DNA of 64,000 bases from GCA-2731375 sp964631725 (GTDB taxonomy: Bacteria > Pseudomonadota > Alphaproteobacteria > GCA-2731375). Made by a program: the position numbers and the translations under genes. Under the pieces are notes generated by a model. It did not search any database, was not told the DNA's origin, and saw only the letters and a program-made list of their open reading frames with translations. Below, one piece after another: positions 25,787-35,081 of the stretch. The DNA is taken from contig CAZVYX010000015.1 of NCBI GenBank assembly GCA_964631725.1, positions 1 through 64,000 on the forward strand, written 5' to 3'. Numbering within the stretch: position 1 is the stretch's first letter; the number at the start of each line of letters is the position of its first letter.

Positions 25787-25944
25787 GTCGCTCGAAAGCT
25801 GCGCCGTGATCGGGTACTCGATCAGCCAGATACCGGTTGCTGGGCCGGCGGCCATCTACCCTGCCCGGTCCAACGATTCATGACTGAATCCGGCCCCCGC
25901 AAGGCATTACAAGCACCCAGCCGCGACTGGCTGGAAGCGGGCGC

Positions 25945-25973
25945 ACGATACGAATTGACCCGTGACCTGTCAA
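25945..25973 (-). promoter_or_regulatory. Sigma70-type promoter of the atpI-atpF operon
   Basis: On the minus strand, a perfect TTGACA (25968-25973) is 17 bases from TATCGT (25945-25950). Transcription would start near 25938, leaving a leader of about 150 bases before atpI. It sits just downstream of the smc stop on the same strand, so FO genes can be expressed independently of smc. Confidence 0.6.
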
Positions 25974-26045
25974 GAGCCAATGCCGATACCCTAACTATTT
26001 GATTTTCCTATATAATCACCCGATGTGACAATATTACTCACTACG

Positions 26046-29000
26046 CTAGCCGGTGGCGCGGATGCGTTCCGCGCGGGCCAGATCAACCGAAACCAGTTGC
26101 GACACCCCGCGCTCGGACATGGTGACGCCGAACAGGCGGTCCATGCGGGCCATGGTGTAGGGATGATGGGTGATAATGAGGAATCGGGTACCGGTAACGC
26201 GGGCGATTTCGCCAACCAGATTTGTGAACCGCTCCACATTGGCGTCATCCAGGGGTGCATCCACCTCATCCAGCACACAGACCGGCGCGGGATTGGTCAG
26301 AAATACCGCGAACAGCAGGGCCAGGGCGGTCAGGGTCTGCTCGCCGCCGGACAGAAGGGAGAGACTTTGCAGCCGTTTGCCCGGTGGCGAGGCCATGATC
26401 TCCAGGCCGGCCTCCAGCGGATCGTCCGATTCCGTCAGACTGAGATGGGCCTTGCCGCCGCCGAATAGGCGCACGAACAGATCCTGGAAATGGCCGTCAA
26501 CGGTCTTGAAGGCGCCCAGCAGGCGTTCCCGCGCCTCCTTGTTCAGGCTGTAGATGCCTTGGCGCAGGCGGGCGATGGCGGCCTCAAGATCGGCCCGCTC
26601 CGTCACCATGCCGTCCAGTTGTTCCTCCAATTCCACGGCTTCCTGTTCGGCGCGCAGGTTGACCGCGCCCATATTGTCCCGCTCCCGCTTCAAACGCTCC
26701 AGCTTGCGTTCCGCCTCTTCGAGCGGCGGAAGCTCCGCCTCCGCGTCGATATCGACGCTGGCCAGAACGGCCTGGGGCTGACAGTCCAGCGCTTCGAGGA
26801 TGCGCCGGCTAATTTCGCCGCGCCGTTCCTCACACTGCTCGACGCCCGCCTCGGCGCGTACCCGTCCTTCCCGCGCCGCGGCCAGGGCCGTTTCGGCCCG
26901 GCGCTGGGCAGCCGCCAGTTCGCCGACATTGGCCTCCGCCGCGGCCAGGTCGTCAGCGGCCTTGTTGCGTGTCGCCTCGGCTGTCTCGATCTGACCCAAC
27001 AAGGCCTGGCGCTGGGACGCGATCTCGGCCGGCTTGCGCTGCAACTCCTCCAACTCCGCCTGACCGGCCTTGGCCCGCTCGGCCAGTTCCGACAACTGTT
27101 CCGCCGCGCTCTCGGCCCGGCGTCGCCAGCCGTCCTGCTCAGCCCCGATCCCGGTCAGCCGTTCGGCCCGCGCCTTGATCTCCCGTTGCAGGCGGTCATG
27201 CTGGCCACGCGCTTCGACCAGGTCAGTTCGTTGTCCCGAAACTTCCGCCCGTAGCGCCTCGAGCTGCTGGCGCAGGTCATCCAACGGCGGCAGGGCGGCC
27301 AGCCGTTCCTGGGTCTCCGCCATCGCCCCATTGCCTTCCTCCAAATCGGCCTCGATTTGGGTCAGGCTTTCCACCACCGTCGTCATACGGGCGGACCGCG
27401 CGGCGGCGTCCTTTTCCGCCCTGGCCTGGGCATTGCGGCTTTGATCCAGCGCTTCCCGGCCCAGCCGTGCCGCTTCCCGCGCCGTGGCCCGCTGCCGCGC
27501 CGCCGTTTCCAGGTCATCGCGCGCCGCCACCAGGGTGTTCCGCGATTTTTCCAATCCAGGCGCCAGTTCGGACCGGAACCGGCCGAGCTCCGCCAAACGG
27601 TTGCCCTGGGCCAGACGCACGGCGGCGGCGGTTTCCGCGCCCGCCGTCACGGTGAAGCCATCCCAACGCCACAAGGCGCCGTTGACCGTGACCAGACGCT
27701 GGCCATAGGCCAATTCGCCGGCCAGCCGCACCGCATCATTTTCGTCGACCACGCCAACCTGGGACAGGCGGCGGGCCAAGGCGGCCGGGGCCTTGACATA
27801 GCGCGACAAGGGCGTCGCGCCCGCCGGCAAGCCGGGGGCATCGTCCCTGGGCGCGAGGGTCCGCCAGTGGACCGGCGCCGCTTCATTGGTGGGAACGTCC
27901 AGATCATCGCCCAGGGCCACGCCCAGGGCGGCTTCATAGCCGGGCTCCACCGCGACCGCGTCGATCACCGCCGGCCAAAGATCGGCATCCGTTTGCCGCA
28001 GCAACTCGGCCAGGGCCTTTTCCTCGGCCGCCAACTGGGCGTCCTGCCCCTCCATTTGCTGACCGGCCTCCCGGGCCCGCGCCAGATTTTCCTCCCCCGC
28101 GGTATGGGTGGCCTCGCTTTGCTCCAGCGCCGCCATGGCCTCTTCCGCCGTCTGTTCGGCCTTGACCAGGGCCGCGTTGGCCTCACTCAGGCGTGCATCG
28201 CCCTGGGTTTCCGCCGCCAGGCGCTCGTGGATGGCCTTGGCCTCGACCTGACGCTGCGACAGGCGCTGCAGACGCTGTTCGGCCACGGCCAGGCCACGGC
28301 GCAGGGCATCGGCCTGGGCCGCGCCTTCGGCCACCTGATCGGTCAGGGCCTGCAATTTGCCTTCGCCCTCCGCCAGGACCGAGGTTGCCGCCGCAACCTT
28401 CGCCTCGGCCGCAGATCCCGCCGCCGCCTCACCCTGCTGCTGCTCGCGCAAGGCTTCGGCTTCCCCGTCCAGGCGGGAAATGGTTGCCGCCGCCTCCTCA
28501 CCCAAACCTTTTTCGCGGGCCTGATCGATTTCGATCTGCTGCAAGCGGGCCTGTAACTGCGAGGAAGCCTCGGTGATGCGTTGTTCCTCCTGATCCAGGC
28601 CATCGCGGGCCACGGCCAGGCGATGCAGCGCCGCCGCCGCCACGGCCTCGGCCTGGCGCAGATCCGGCAGGCCGTTGGCGCCCTCGGTATGGGCCGTGGT
28701 GGCCTGGGCCGCCTCCTGGGTCAGACTGGCAACCTGGGCATTGGCCTTGGCCAATTCCTCGCCGGCCGCCTGCAACTGCTGCTCGGCACGCTGGAACAAC
28801 AGGTGCAATTGAATGGCTTCGAAATGGCGGACCTGTTCGCCGATCTTGCGAAAGCGTCTGGCCTGCCGGGCCTGGCGCTTCATATTCTGTAGCTGCGCCT
28901 CCAGCGACTGCATGACATCGTCCAGCCGCTCCATGTTGTTTTCCGCCGCGCGCAGGCGCAATTCGGCCTCGTGCCGGCGGGAATGCAGACCGGTGATACC

Positions 29001-29504
29001 GGCGGCTTCTTCCAGCAAGGCCCGCCGGTCGGCCGGCTTGGAGCTGATAATTTCGGCAATACGGCCCTGGGAGACCAGGGACGGGGAATGGGCACCGGAG
29101 GCGGCATCGGCGAACAGCAACTGCACATCGCGGGCCCGCATTTCGTTGCCGTTGACCCGATAGGCGGAACCATGGTCACGCTCAATGGCGCGGGTCACTT
29201 CCAATTCTTCCGAATCGTTGAGAATGGCCGGCGCCGAACGATCCTGGTTATCGATCACCAGGGAAACTTCCGCCAGGTTACGGCTGCCGCGGTTTTGCGA
29301 ACCGTTGAAAATCACATCATCCATGGCGCCGCCGCGCATGCGCTTGGCGGAATTTTCGCCCATCACCCAACGCAAGGCCTCGACCAGATTGGATTTGCCG
29401 CAGCCATTGGGGCCGACAACGCCGGTCAGGCCGGTTTCGATGGCCAGTTCCGCCGGGTCGACGAAGGACTTAAATCCGGTAAGCCGTAGTTTTGTAAAAT
29501 GCAC
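26046..29504 (-). CDS. smc: Chromosome segregation protein SMC
   Basis: A 1152-residue condensin ATPase. N-terminal head: opening KLRLTGFKSFVDP and Walker A GPNGCGKSN. Two long coiled coils (about 160-500 and 670-1000), rich in Ala/Glu/Gln, flank a hinge near 515-660. The C-terminal head has signature LSGGEQTLTALALL and Walker B CVLDEVDAPLDD. The length is usual. The start is GTG 29504. No scpA/scpB genes are in the window. It lies 69 bases after the DsbA-like gene on the same strand. Confidence 0.97.
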   Translation of the reverse strand: MHFTKLRLTGFKSFVDPAELAIETGLTGVVGPNGCGKSNLVEALRWVMGENSAKRMRGGAMDDVIFNGSQNRGSRNLAEVSLVIDNQDRSAPAILNDSEELEVTRAIERDHGSAYRVNGNEMRARDVQLLFADAASGAHSPSLVSQGRIAEIISSKPADRRALLEEAAGITGLHSRRHEAELRLRAAENNMERLDDVMQSLEAQLQNMKRQARQARRFRKIGEQVRHFEAIQLHLLFQRAEQQLQAAGEELAKANAQVASLTQEAAQATTAHTEGANGLPDLRQAEAVAAAALHRLAVARDGLDQEEQRITEASSQLQARLQQIEIDQAREKGLGEEAAATISRLDGEAEALREQQQGEAAAGSAAEAKVAAATSVLAEGEGKLQALTDQVAEGAAQADALRRGLAVAEQRLQRLSQRQVEAKAIHERLAAETQGDARLSEANAALVKAEQTAEEAMAALEQSEATHTAGEENLARAREAGQQMEGQDAQLAAEEKALAELLRQTDADLWPAVIDAVAVEPGYEAALGVALGDDLDVPTNEAAPVHWRTLAPRDDAPGLPAGATPLSRYVKAPAALARRLSQVGVVDENDAVRLAGELAYGQRLVTVNGALWRWDGFTVTAGAETAAAVRLAQGNRLAELGRFRSELAPGLEKSRNTLVAARDDLETAARQRATAREAARLGREALDQSRNAQARAEKDAAARSARMTTVVESLTQIEADLEEGNGAMAETQERLAALPPLDDLRQQLEALRAEVSGQRTDLVEARGQHDRLQREIKARAERLTGIGAEQDGWRRRAESAAEQLSELAERAKAGQAELEELQRKPAEIASQRQALLGQIETAEATRNKAADDLAAAEANVGELAAAQRRAETALAAAREGRVRAEAGVEQCEERRGEISRRILEALDCQPQAVLASVDIDAEAELPPLEEAERKLERLKRERDNMGAVNLRAEQEAVELEEQLDGMVTERADLEAAIARLRQGIYSLNKEARERLLGAFKTVDGHFQDLFVRLFGGGKAHLSLTESDDPLEAGLEIMASPPGKRLQSLSLLSGGEQTLTALALLFAVFLTNPAPVCVLDEVDAPLDDANVERFTNLVGEIARVTGTRFLIITHHPYTMARMDRLFGVTMSERGVSQLVSVDLARAERIRATG

Positions 29505-29573
29505 CTGGTTGTTTCCCCATTTCGGTACGTATTGTTCTGGACCCGCCGGATATCCGACCTGATTTCAACGGGT

Positions 29574-30182
29574 CTATTTCAAATGGCGGGCCAACAGCTC
29601 GTCCCACCGGTCCATGGTCATGTTGCCGGAGGTTTTTTCGCCGTTGACGATGAAGCTGGGTGTCGAATCGACCTTGAATTTCTCGTTGCCGTCCAACCGG
29701 GTCTGCAAAATCATGTCGGCCAGCACCTGGTCGGTCATACAGGCCTTGAATCGGTCGCCGGTAAAACCGCCCAGCCGGGCGATGTTGGCCAGGGCCTGTT
29801 GCGGATTAGCCGCCTTGGCCCATTTCATCTGGTTCTTGAACAGCACATTCAGCATGCCGAAATAACGCTTTTCGCCGGCACAGCGCGCCAGCATCGAGGC
29901 TTGCAAGGCCAGGGGATCAAATGGGAATTCGCGAAAAATCATGCGCACCTTGCCGGTATCGATATACTTGGCCTTCAGCTCCTTGAACGTGCCCATGTGG
30001 AAGTTGGCGCAGTGGGGGCAGGTCATGGAGGCATATTCGATCACTGTCACCGGTGCATCCTTGGCGCCCAGGACCATATCGCCCTTGGCATAGGCCGGCG
30101 CGCCGGCCCGCGCCGGGCCGCCGTTCACCAGCAGGATAAGCACCAACGCCAGCACTGGCAAGAATACTCTAACTTGGGTCAT
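29574..30182 (-). CDS. DsbA-family thiol-disulfide oxidoreductase, periplasmic
   Basis: A 202-residue thioredoxin-fold protein with a Sec signal (residues 1 to about 26, ending ARAGA). The active site is CPHC (Cys55, Cys58) and the cis-proline loop is STPSFIVNG. It belongs to the DsbA/BdbD-like group (Thioredoxin_4) common before smc in alphaproteobacteria, and should oxidise or shuffle cysteines in secreted proteins. ATG 30182 has the ribosome site GTAGGAGA 5 bases upstream; a longer reading would pass through the promoter. Confidence 0.9.
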   Translation of the reverse strand: MTQVRVFLPVLALVLILLVNGGPARAGAPAYAKGDMVLGAKDAPVTVIEYASMTCPHCANFHMGTFKELKAKYIDTGKVRMIFREFPFDPLALQASMLARCAGEKRYFGMLNVLFKNQMKWAKAANPQQALANIARLGGFTGDRFKACMTDQVLADMILQTRLDGNEKFKVDSTPSFIVNGEKTSGNMTMDRWDELLARHLK

Positions 30183-30212
30183 TCGATCTCCTACCCACAA
30201 TATGTGGTATTG

Positions 30213-30241
30213 ATTATAGGCCTGCCATGACGGACTCACAA
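30213..30241 (-). promoter_or_regulatory. Sigma70-type promoter of the dsbA-like gene, with palindrome at 30195-30207
   Basis: The minus strand has a perfect -10 TATAAT (30213-30218), 17 bases from TTGTGA (30236-30241). Between the predicted start and the ribosome site lies the 13-base palindrome CCACAATATGTGG (30195-30207), a possible operator. The promoter is inside the gap between the DciA-like and DsbA-like genes. Confidence 0.65.
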
Positions 30242-30311
30242 GCCTCACGGTGGCAATTTGACAAGACATTGGGGCAAAACGATGACGATCAAGGCCCCAA
30301 GGGACTATGTT

Positions 30312-30812
30312 TCAGTCGGTCTTTGGCGGCGGCTCCCGCCGGCCCAGGACGGAGGCGCCCAAACGCTGCAGGGCCTGGCGCAGATCGGTGCTTTTTGTCG
30401 TCGCCGTCCGTGCATTCAAAGCAGCCGATTCGGCCCTCGTCAGTGCCTCAATTGTCGCCTGCGGGCGTTCCTCGGGCACCGGCAGGGGGCCCTGCACCAA
30501 TTTTATCCGATCCACGGCCCGGTAGCCGTAAAAGCCGTTGATCCGCTCCAGTACCGTGGGCGCCATATGCTGCAACTCGACCGCCGCCGCGCCCGCAACC
30601 CGGATATGCAGTACCGCGCCGGCCAGATCACCGCGGCGTTGCTGCAATTTTTCCGGCGCCGTCAGGGCCGCCAGCTCCGCGCCGACAATATCGGGCCAGC
30701 GGGCGATGACCTCGCCCTCGGCAAAGCCGCGCCGCCGCAGGGCCGCCGCCGTGGCCCGGCGCAGAACCGATCCGGCGGCCACGGGATGGCGTTTATGACG
30801 GCGTTCATTCAT
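30312..30812 (-). CDS. DciA-like (DUF721) protein
   Basis: A 166-residue basic protein of the DUF721/DciA family, whose characterised members load the replicative helicase DnaB. Features: an N-terminal basic MNERRHKRHP, GSVLRRATAAALRRRG, the core WPDIVGAELAALTAPEKL and LHIRVAGAAAVELQHMAPTVLERIN with YGYRAVDRIKLVQ. The C-terminal 40 residues are disordered in look. ATG 30812 with GATGGGGCG upstream is chosen; the frame is open further up toward mutY. It is divergent from mutY. Confidence 0.85.
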   Translation of the reverse strand: MNERRHKRHPVAAGSVLRRATAAALRRRGFAEGEVIARWPDIVGAELAALTAPEKLQQRRGDLAGAVLHIRVAGAAAVELQHMAPTVLERINGFYGYRAVDRIKLVQGPLPVPEERPQATIEALTRAESAALNARTATTKSTDLRQALQRLGASVLGRREPPPKTD

Positions 30813-30909
30813 CGCCCCATCTTGTGGCAGATTGGCTGTGGAGTCATCCTGCAAGCGCATGGGGTCAATAAAAATTCGGTGAAGTGATATTCCAGATCTC
30901 GGGAACAGA

Positions 30910-31929
30910 TTGTTGCGCTGGTACGACCAGCAGCATCGCAAGCTGCCCTGGCGGGCGGCGCCCGGTGCGCTGGCGGAGCCCTATCACGTCTGGCTGTCGG
31001 AAATCATGCTGCAACAGACTGTGGTCAAGACGGTCGTGCCTTACTATCACCATTTTCTCGGCCGCTGGCCGACGGTCGGGGCCCTGGCGCGGGCGGAGCT
31101 GGATCAGGTGCTGCATGCCTGGCAGGGCCTGGGTTACTACGCCAGGGCCCGCAATCTGCATAAATGCGCCCAGGCCGTGGTGGCGGATCATGGCGGCAGC
31201 TTCCCCGATACCGAGGCAGAGTTGCTCACCCTGCCTGGCATTGGCCCCTATACTGCCGCCGCCGTCGCCGCGATCGCGTTTGGCCGCAAGGCCTCTCCCG
31301 TCGACGGCAATATCGAGCGTGTCGTCGCACGCCTGTTCACCGTGAAGCACCCCCTGCCCGCCGCCAAAGCGGAGCTGCGCCGGCTTGCGGCGGGTCTGAC
31401 GCCAGACCGCCGCGCCGGCGATCACGCCCAGGCCCTGATGGACCTGGGCGCCACGATCTGTCTGCCACGCGGGCCCCTGTGCGAACGCTGCCCCCTGTCA
31501 AAGGACTGCACCGGCCACAAACGGGAAATCGCCGCCGAACTGCCCCGGCGGCAGGCAAAGGCGGCCCGGCCGACGCGCCACGGCGTGGCCTTCTGCCTGT
31601 TCGATGACACCGGCCGGTTGTTACTGCGCCGGCGGCCCGAGCGGGGGCTGCTGGGCGGCATGATGGAAGTACCTTCAACGCCTTGGCAGGAGGAATTATT
31701 GCCAGCGGGCGAGATTTCCCAACACGTGCCCATGGCCACGGAATGGCGAACCCTGCCGGGCACCGTCGTTCATATCTTTACGCATTTTCGCCTGGAACTT
31801 TCGGTGCGATCGGGAATAGGAAGCAGAGCGGCACTGGAAGGCGAAATCTGGCAAGCACCGAATGATCTCGGTGATCTCGCCCTACCGACGGTGATGAAGA
31901 AAGTACTGCGCCACGCGCTCGAAAGTTAG
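30910..31929 (+). CDS. mutY: A/G-specific adenine DNA glycosylase
   Basis: A 339-residue repair enzyme that removes adenine paired with 8-oxoguanine. Catalytic Glu31 is in LSEIMLQQT, Asp132 in PVDGNIERV, with helix-hairpin-helix LPGIGPYTAAAV. The 4Fe-4S loop C-X6-C-X2-C-X5-C is near 180-200, and a MutT-like C-terminal domain follows. No ATG or GTG is available: the frame opens after a TGA at 30880-30882 and family-like sequence begins at LLRWYD, so TTG 30910 (weak GGGA upstream) is the best start. It overlaps ccrM tail to tail by 4 bases. Confidence 0.93.
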   Translation: MLRWYDQQHRKLPWRAAPGALAEPYHVWLSEIMLQQTVVKTVVPYYHHFLGRWPTVGALARAELDQVLHAWQGLGYYARARNLHKCAQAVVADHGGSFPDTEAELLTLPGIGPYTAAAVAAIAFGRKASPVDGNIERVVARLFTVKHPLPAAKAELRRLAAGLTPDRRAGDHAQALMDLGATICLPRGPLCERCPLSKDCTGHKREIAAELPRRQAKAARPTRHGVAFCLFDDTGRLLLRRRPERGLLGGMMEVPSTPWQEELLPAGEISQHVPMATEWRTLPGTVVHIFTHFRLELSVRSGIGSRAALEGEIWQAPNDLGDLALPTVMKKVLRHALES

Positions 31930-33011
31930 TGCAGTTCCGAGCGCAGTTTCTGCCGCAACAGATCGATGGGGACCAGCTTGCCTCGATCTTCGAAGCACCA
32001 GAAGGTCCAGCCGTTGCAGGCCGGCGCGCCTTGGACGGCCGCCCCGACCTGATGGATCGAGCCACGGGAGCGGTCGGCCACCACCGAGCCATCGGCGCGC
32101 ACGCGGGCGGCGAAGCGGCGGCGGGCATCATACAACGTGGCGCCAGGGCGCAGCATGCCCCGTTCCACCAGCCAGCCGAAGGGAATGCGCGGCTGGGCCC
32201 GCTTTGACGGCGTCACGTCAAGGTCCTGTTCCGCCAGTGGCGCCACGGCGTCGATCCGTCGGCGGGCCAGATCCACGTAGCCGGGATCGGCATCGATACC
32301 GATGAAATCCCGACCCAGATGTTTCGCCACTGCGCCGGTGGTGCCGGTACCGAAAAACGGATCGAGCACCAGATCGCCGGGATTGCTGCTGGCCAGCAAG
32401 ACCCGGTGCAACAGAGCCTCCGGCTTCTGCGTCGGATGGGCCTTTTGGCCGTTCTTTTGCAGGCGTTCCCCGCCGGTGCAGATGGGCAAATGCCAATCGC
32501 TGCGCATCTGCAAATCCTCGTTCAACGCCTTCATGGCCTCGTAATTGAAGGTATAGCCCCGACCGTCCGGCGACGGGGTGCACCAAATCAGGGTTTCATG
32601 GGCGTTGGTGAAGCGTTTGCCGCGAAAATTCGGCATCGGATTGGTCTTGCGCCAGATCACGTCATTGAGGATCCAAAAGCCCAGATCCTGCAAAATCGCG
32701 CCGACGCGGAATATGTTGTGATAGCTGCCGATGACCCACAAACCGCCCTTCGGCTTCAGGATGCGCCGGGCCTCACTCAACCAGGCACGGGTAAATTCGT
32801 CATAGCTGGCGAAACCGTCAAACCGGTCCCAATCGTCATCGACGCCGGCGACCTTGCTGTTGTTGGGGCGGTGCAAATCGCCCTTTAACTGCAAATTATA
32901 GGGTGGATCGGCAAAAACCAGATCAACCGAGGCATCGGGCAGGCTTGCCATCACCTGGACGGAATCGCCCAAGTGGATGCTGTTGCGCTCTATTTTCGGT
33001 CGTTTGCTCAT
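31926..33011 (-). CDS. ccrM: Cell-cycle DNA adenine methyltransferase (GANTC)
   Basis: A 361-residue orphan N6-adenine methylase that methylates GANTC and times cell-cycle transcription in alphaproteobacteria. The catalytic DPPY is at 35-38, and the SAM motif DPFFGTGTTG comes after the target-recognition region. This beta-class order (DPPY first) is right for CcrM. The C-terminal extension after about 270 (PFGWLVERGMLRPGATL and GWTFWCFEDRGKLVPID) is the CcrM DNA-binding region. No restriction enzyme is adjacent. Three GANTC sites lie just upstream. Confidence 0.97.
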   Translation of the reverse strand: MSKRPKIERNSIHLGDSVQVMASLPDASVDLVFADPPYNLQLKGDLHRPNNSKVAGVDDDWDRFDGFASYDEFTRAWLSEARRILKPKGGLWVIGSYHNIFRVGAILQDLGFWILNDVIWRKTNPMPNFRGKRFTNAHETLIWCTPSPDGRGYTFNYEAMKALNEDLQMRSDWHLPICTGGERLQKNGQKAHPTQKPEALLHRVLLASSNPGDLVLDPFFGTGTTGAVAKHLGRDFIGIDADPGYVDLARRRIDAVAPLAEQDLDVTPSKRAQPRIPFGWLVERGMLRPGATLYDARRRFAARVRADGSVVADRSRGSIHQVGAAVQGAPACNGWTFWCFEDRGKLVPIDLLRQKLRSELH

Positions 33012-33037
33012 GACGGCGGCGCATACTGGTCGAGTGC

Positions 33038-33091
33038 GAATCGGCAGTCAACTCATTTTTTTCTTTGGAGTCAGCCGCTTAGACGCGAGTC
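33038..33091. promoter_or_regulatory. Cluster of three GANTC sites upstream of ccrM
   Basis: GAATC at 33038-33042, GAGTC at 33068-33072 and GAGTC at 33087-33091 lie 27-80 bases before the ccrM start; the last is inside and the middle one at the very 3' end of rnhB. A TTGACT on the minus strand (33046-33051) could be a -35 box, with the first site between -35 and -10. Methylation feedback on ccrM is known in Caulobacter; here it is inferred. Confidence 0.5.
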
Positions 33092-33706
33092 TAAAAGTTT
33101 TCGTATAGGCGCGAAGCTACGCCGGTGCATCTCGTTCGGCCCCAGACGGGCCAAACCGGCCCGATGTTCCGCCGTGCCGTAGCCGGCATTGCGCTCCCAT
33201 CCGAAGCCGGGGAAGCGTTCGGCCAGGGCCGCCATCTCCCGGTCACGGCTGACCTTGGCAACAATCGATGCCGCGGCGATGGACAGGCAGCGGCCGTCAC
33301 CCTTGACCAGGCATTCAAGGCCGCAGGGCAAATCCGGGGCGCGGTTGCCGTCGACCAGGGCATGGCCCGGCGCCTCGGCCAGACCGGCGACCGCGCGGGC
33401 CATGGCCAGCATGGTGGCGGCAAGGATATTGAGGCGGTCGATCTCGGCCACCTCGGCCCGGCCAACGCCAACCACGGCAACCTCCTGCAGCTCCGCGAAC
33501 AAGGCTTCCCGGCGCGCTTTTGACAAGGTTTTGGAATCCGCCAGGCCGGCTGGAATTCCATCCGGCCGCAGGATCACCGCCGCCGCGACCACCGGCCCGG
33601 CCCAGGGTCCACGGCCCGCCTCGTCAATGCCGCAAATGGGGGCAAGACCGCGGGCGGCGGCGGTGGCCTCGAACGTATAGTCCGCTTCAAGCTTCGGTTT
33701 TGCCAT
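33071..33706 (-). CDS. rnhB: Ribonuclease HII
   Basis: A 211-residue enzyme that removes ribonucleotides from DNA. Signature ICGIDEAGRGPWAGPV holds Asp28 and Glu29; the later acids lie in HALVDGNRAPDLP, and SIAAASIVAKVSRD is the conserved basic block. ATG 33706 is chosen, which overlaps the end of the upstream antiporter gene by 20 bases; a longer reading would lie inside that gene. It precedes ccrM by 59 bases. Confidence 0.95.
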   Translation of the reverse strand: MAKPKLEADYTFEATAAARGLAPICGIDEAGRGPWAGPVVAAAVILRPDGIPAGLADSKTLSKARREALFAELQEVAVVGVGRAEVAEIDRLNILAATMLAMARAVAGLAEAPGHALVDGNRAPDLPCGLECLVKGDGRCLSIAAASIVAKVSRDREMAALAERFPGFGWERNAGYGTAEHRAGLARLGPNEMHRRSFAPIRKLLDSRLSG

Positions 33707-35066
33707 TGCCGCCGTCTTCGTCGTCCAGGCGGGCATCGTCCTCGTCGTCCGCCGCGGCCGCTTCCCGCGCCGCCAGATCCTCTGCCGCCTGCCGTCCGCC
33801 CCGACCCAGATGCACCGAGAAGCCCACGGGACGATGGACCATGGTGGCCAGTGCCTTGCTTTCCGGCGCAAACAGATCCTGCAAATACTCACGCAGAGTT
33901 TGCACGTTGCTGCCGACCAGCCGTTCCAGGCGGCGGCTGAAGATCAACCACAGGGGTGAGAGCATCAAGCTCAAGGCAATGACCGAGACGGCGATCCGAC
34001 CGCTGGTATCCAGGATCAACCCGGCACCGGCGGCGGCGGCCACCAGGACAAAGGAAAATTCGCCGATTTGACCGATTGCGACACCAACAATCCAGGCCCG
34101 GGGCCAGGGCTCCCCCAATAGGCGTAGCACGCCTACGTTCATCATGGTTTTCAGCAGCGTGACCACCAGCAGAATGCTCAGCACCTCGGCGAGATGGTCC
34201 CAGATGAAACTCAGGTCCAGGAGCAAACCGATGGAAACGAAAAACATCATCAGCAGAACGCTTTGAATGGGCCGCGCCGCCGCCAGCAAAGGCGCCCGGG
34301 CCGTCGAGTTGCCAATCCACAAACCGGCCAGAAAGGCACCATAGGCCGGCGACAACCCTAACAGGGCGGAGACCAGGGCGGCGCCGAAGCAGTAAGCAAG
34401 CGCCGTGATCGCCGCCAGTTCCACATTGCCATGCAAGGTCCGCGCGAACGGTACGCCGACACGGGACCGCCGGGTCAACAATGCGATCATGGCGGCCAAC
34501 AGGCCCACCGCCGCGAACAGCTTCAAATAGCCCGTCACGGGAATGCCGCCGCCGCCCGCCAGGCCGTCGACGATCAACAACATGGGCACGATGGCCAGAT
34601 CCTGGGCGATCAGCACGGCGATCGCCGTACGCCCGACGGCGGTGCGCAGTTCACCAATATCCTCCAGCAGCTTGATCGCCACCGCCGTGGAAGACAAAGC
34701 CACGACAAAGCCCATGACTACGGCCGTTTCGACGCTGTAGTGAAACACCTGGGCCACCACCAGCATGGCGCCGATGGACAGGATGATCTGCGCGCCCGCG
34801 CCCAGCACCGCCAGGCGCAACACACGGCGAAAGGCGCGTAATGACAGCTCCATCCCGATGACGAACAGCAACAACAGCACGCCCAGTTCCGCCAGGGTCT
34901 CGATCGGCGCCCGGTCGGGGAACAGATCAAACCCCGAGGGGCCAAGGACAACGCCGGCGACGATGTAACCGACGATGGCCGGCTGGCGCAGGCGCTGCAA
35001 CACCAGCCCCAGGATCAGGGCGCCGGCCGCCAGCAGGGCGATCTCGAATAGGCCGTCGGTGTGCAT
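33687..35066 (-). CDS. CPA2 family cation:proton antiporter (KefB/YbaL-like membrane domain)
   Basis: A 459-residue inner-membrane protein with about 12-13 hydrophobic helices, PAIVGYIVAGVVLGPSG near the N terminus, ELGVLLLLFVIGMEL and the core VLIAQDLAIVPMLL with the paired polar residues of CPA2 exchangers. The C-terminal 100 residues are soluble, acidic at the end (Asp/Glu-rich), and lack a TrkA-N Rossmann domain, unlike full KefB/KefC. Potassium or sodium exchange is likely; ion and gating are unknown. Confidence 0.87.
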   Translation of the reverse strand: MHTDGLFEIALLAAGALILGLVLQRLRQPAIVGYIVAGVVLGPSGFDLFPDRAPIETLAELGVLLLLFVIGMELSLRAFRRVLRLAVLGAGAQIILSIGAMLVVAQVFHYSVETAVVMGFVVALSSTAVAIKLLEDIGELRTAVGRTAIAVLIAQDLAIVPMLLIVDGLAGGGGIPVTGYLKLFAAVGLLAAMIALLTRRSRVGVPFARTLHGNVELAAITALAYCFGAALVSALLGLSPAYGAFLAGLWIGNSTARAPLLAAARPIQSVLLMMFFVSIGLLLDLSFIWDHLAEVLSILLVVTLLKTMMNVGVLRLLGEPWPRAWIVGVAIGQIGEFSFVLVAAAAGAGLILDTSGRIAVSVIALSLMLSPLWLIFSRRLERLVGSNVQTLREYLQDLFAPESKALATMVHRPVGFSVHLGRGGRQAAEDLAAREAAAADDEDDARLDDEDGGNGKTEA

Positions 35067-35081
35067 TCTAGAACCAGTCCG

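Noticed and set aside
26046..29504. Long open frames on the plus strand opposite smc (up to about 400 codons)
   Set aside because: They are shadows of the GC-rich smc coding sequence; the products are Arg/Gly/Pro-rich without domains, and smc itself is certain.
31926..33011. Restriction-modification system around the DNA methylase
   Set aside because: No endonuclease gene is adjacent and the protein has the CcrM C-terminal extension, so it is the orphan cell-cycle methylase.
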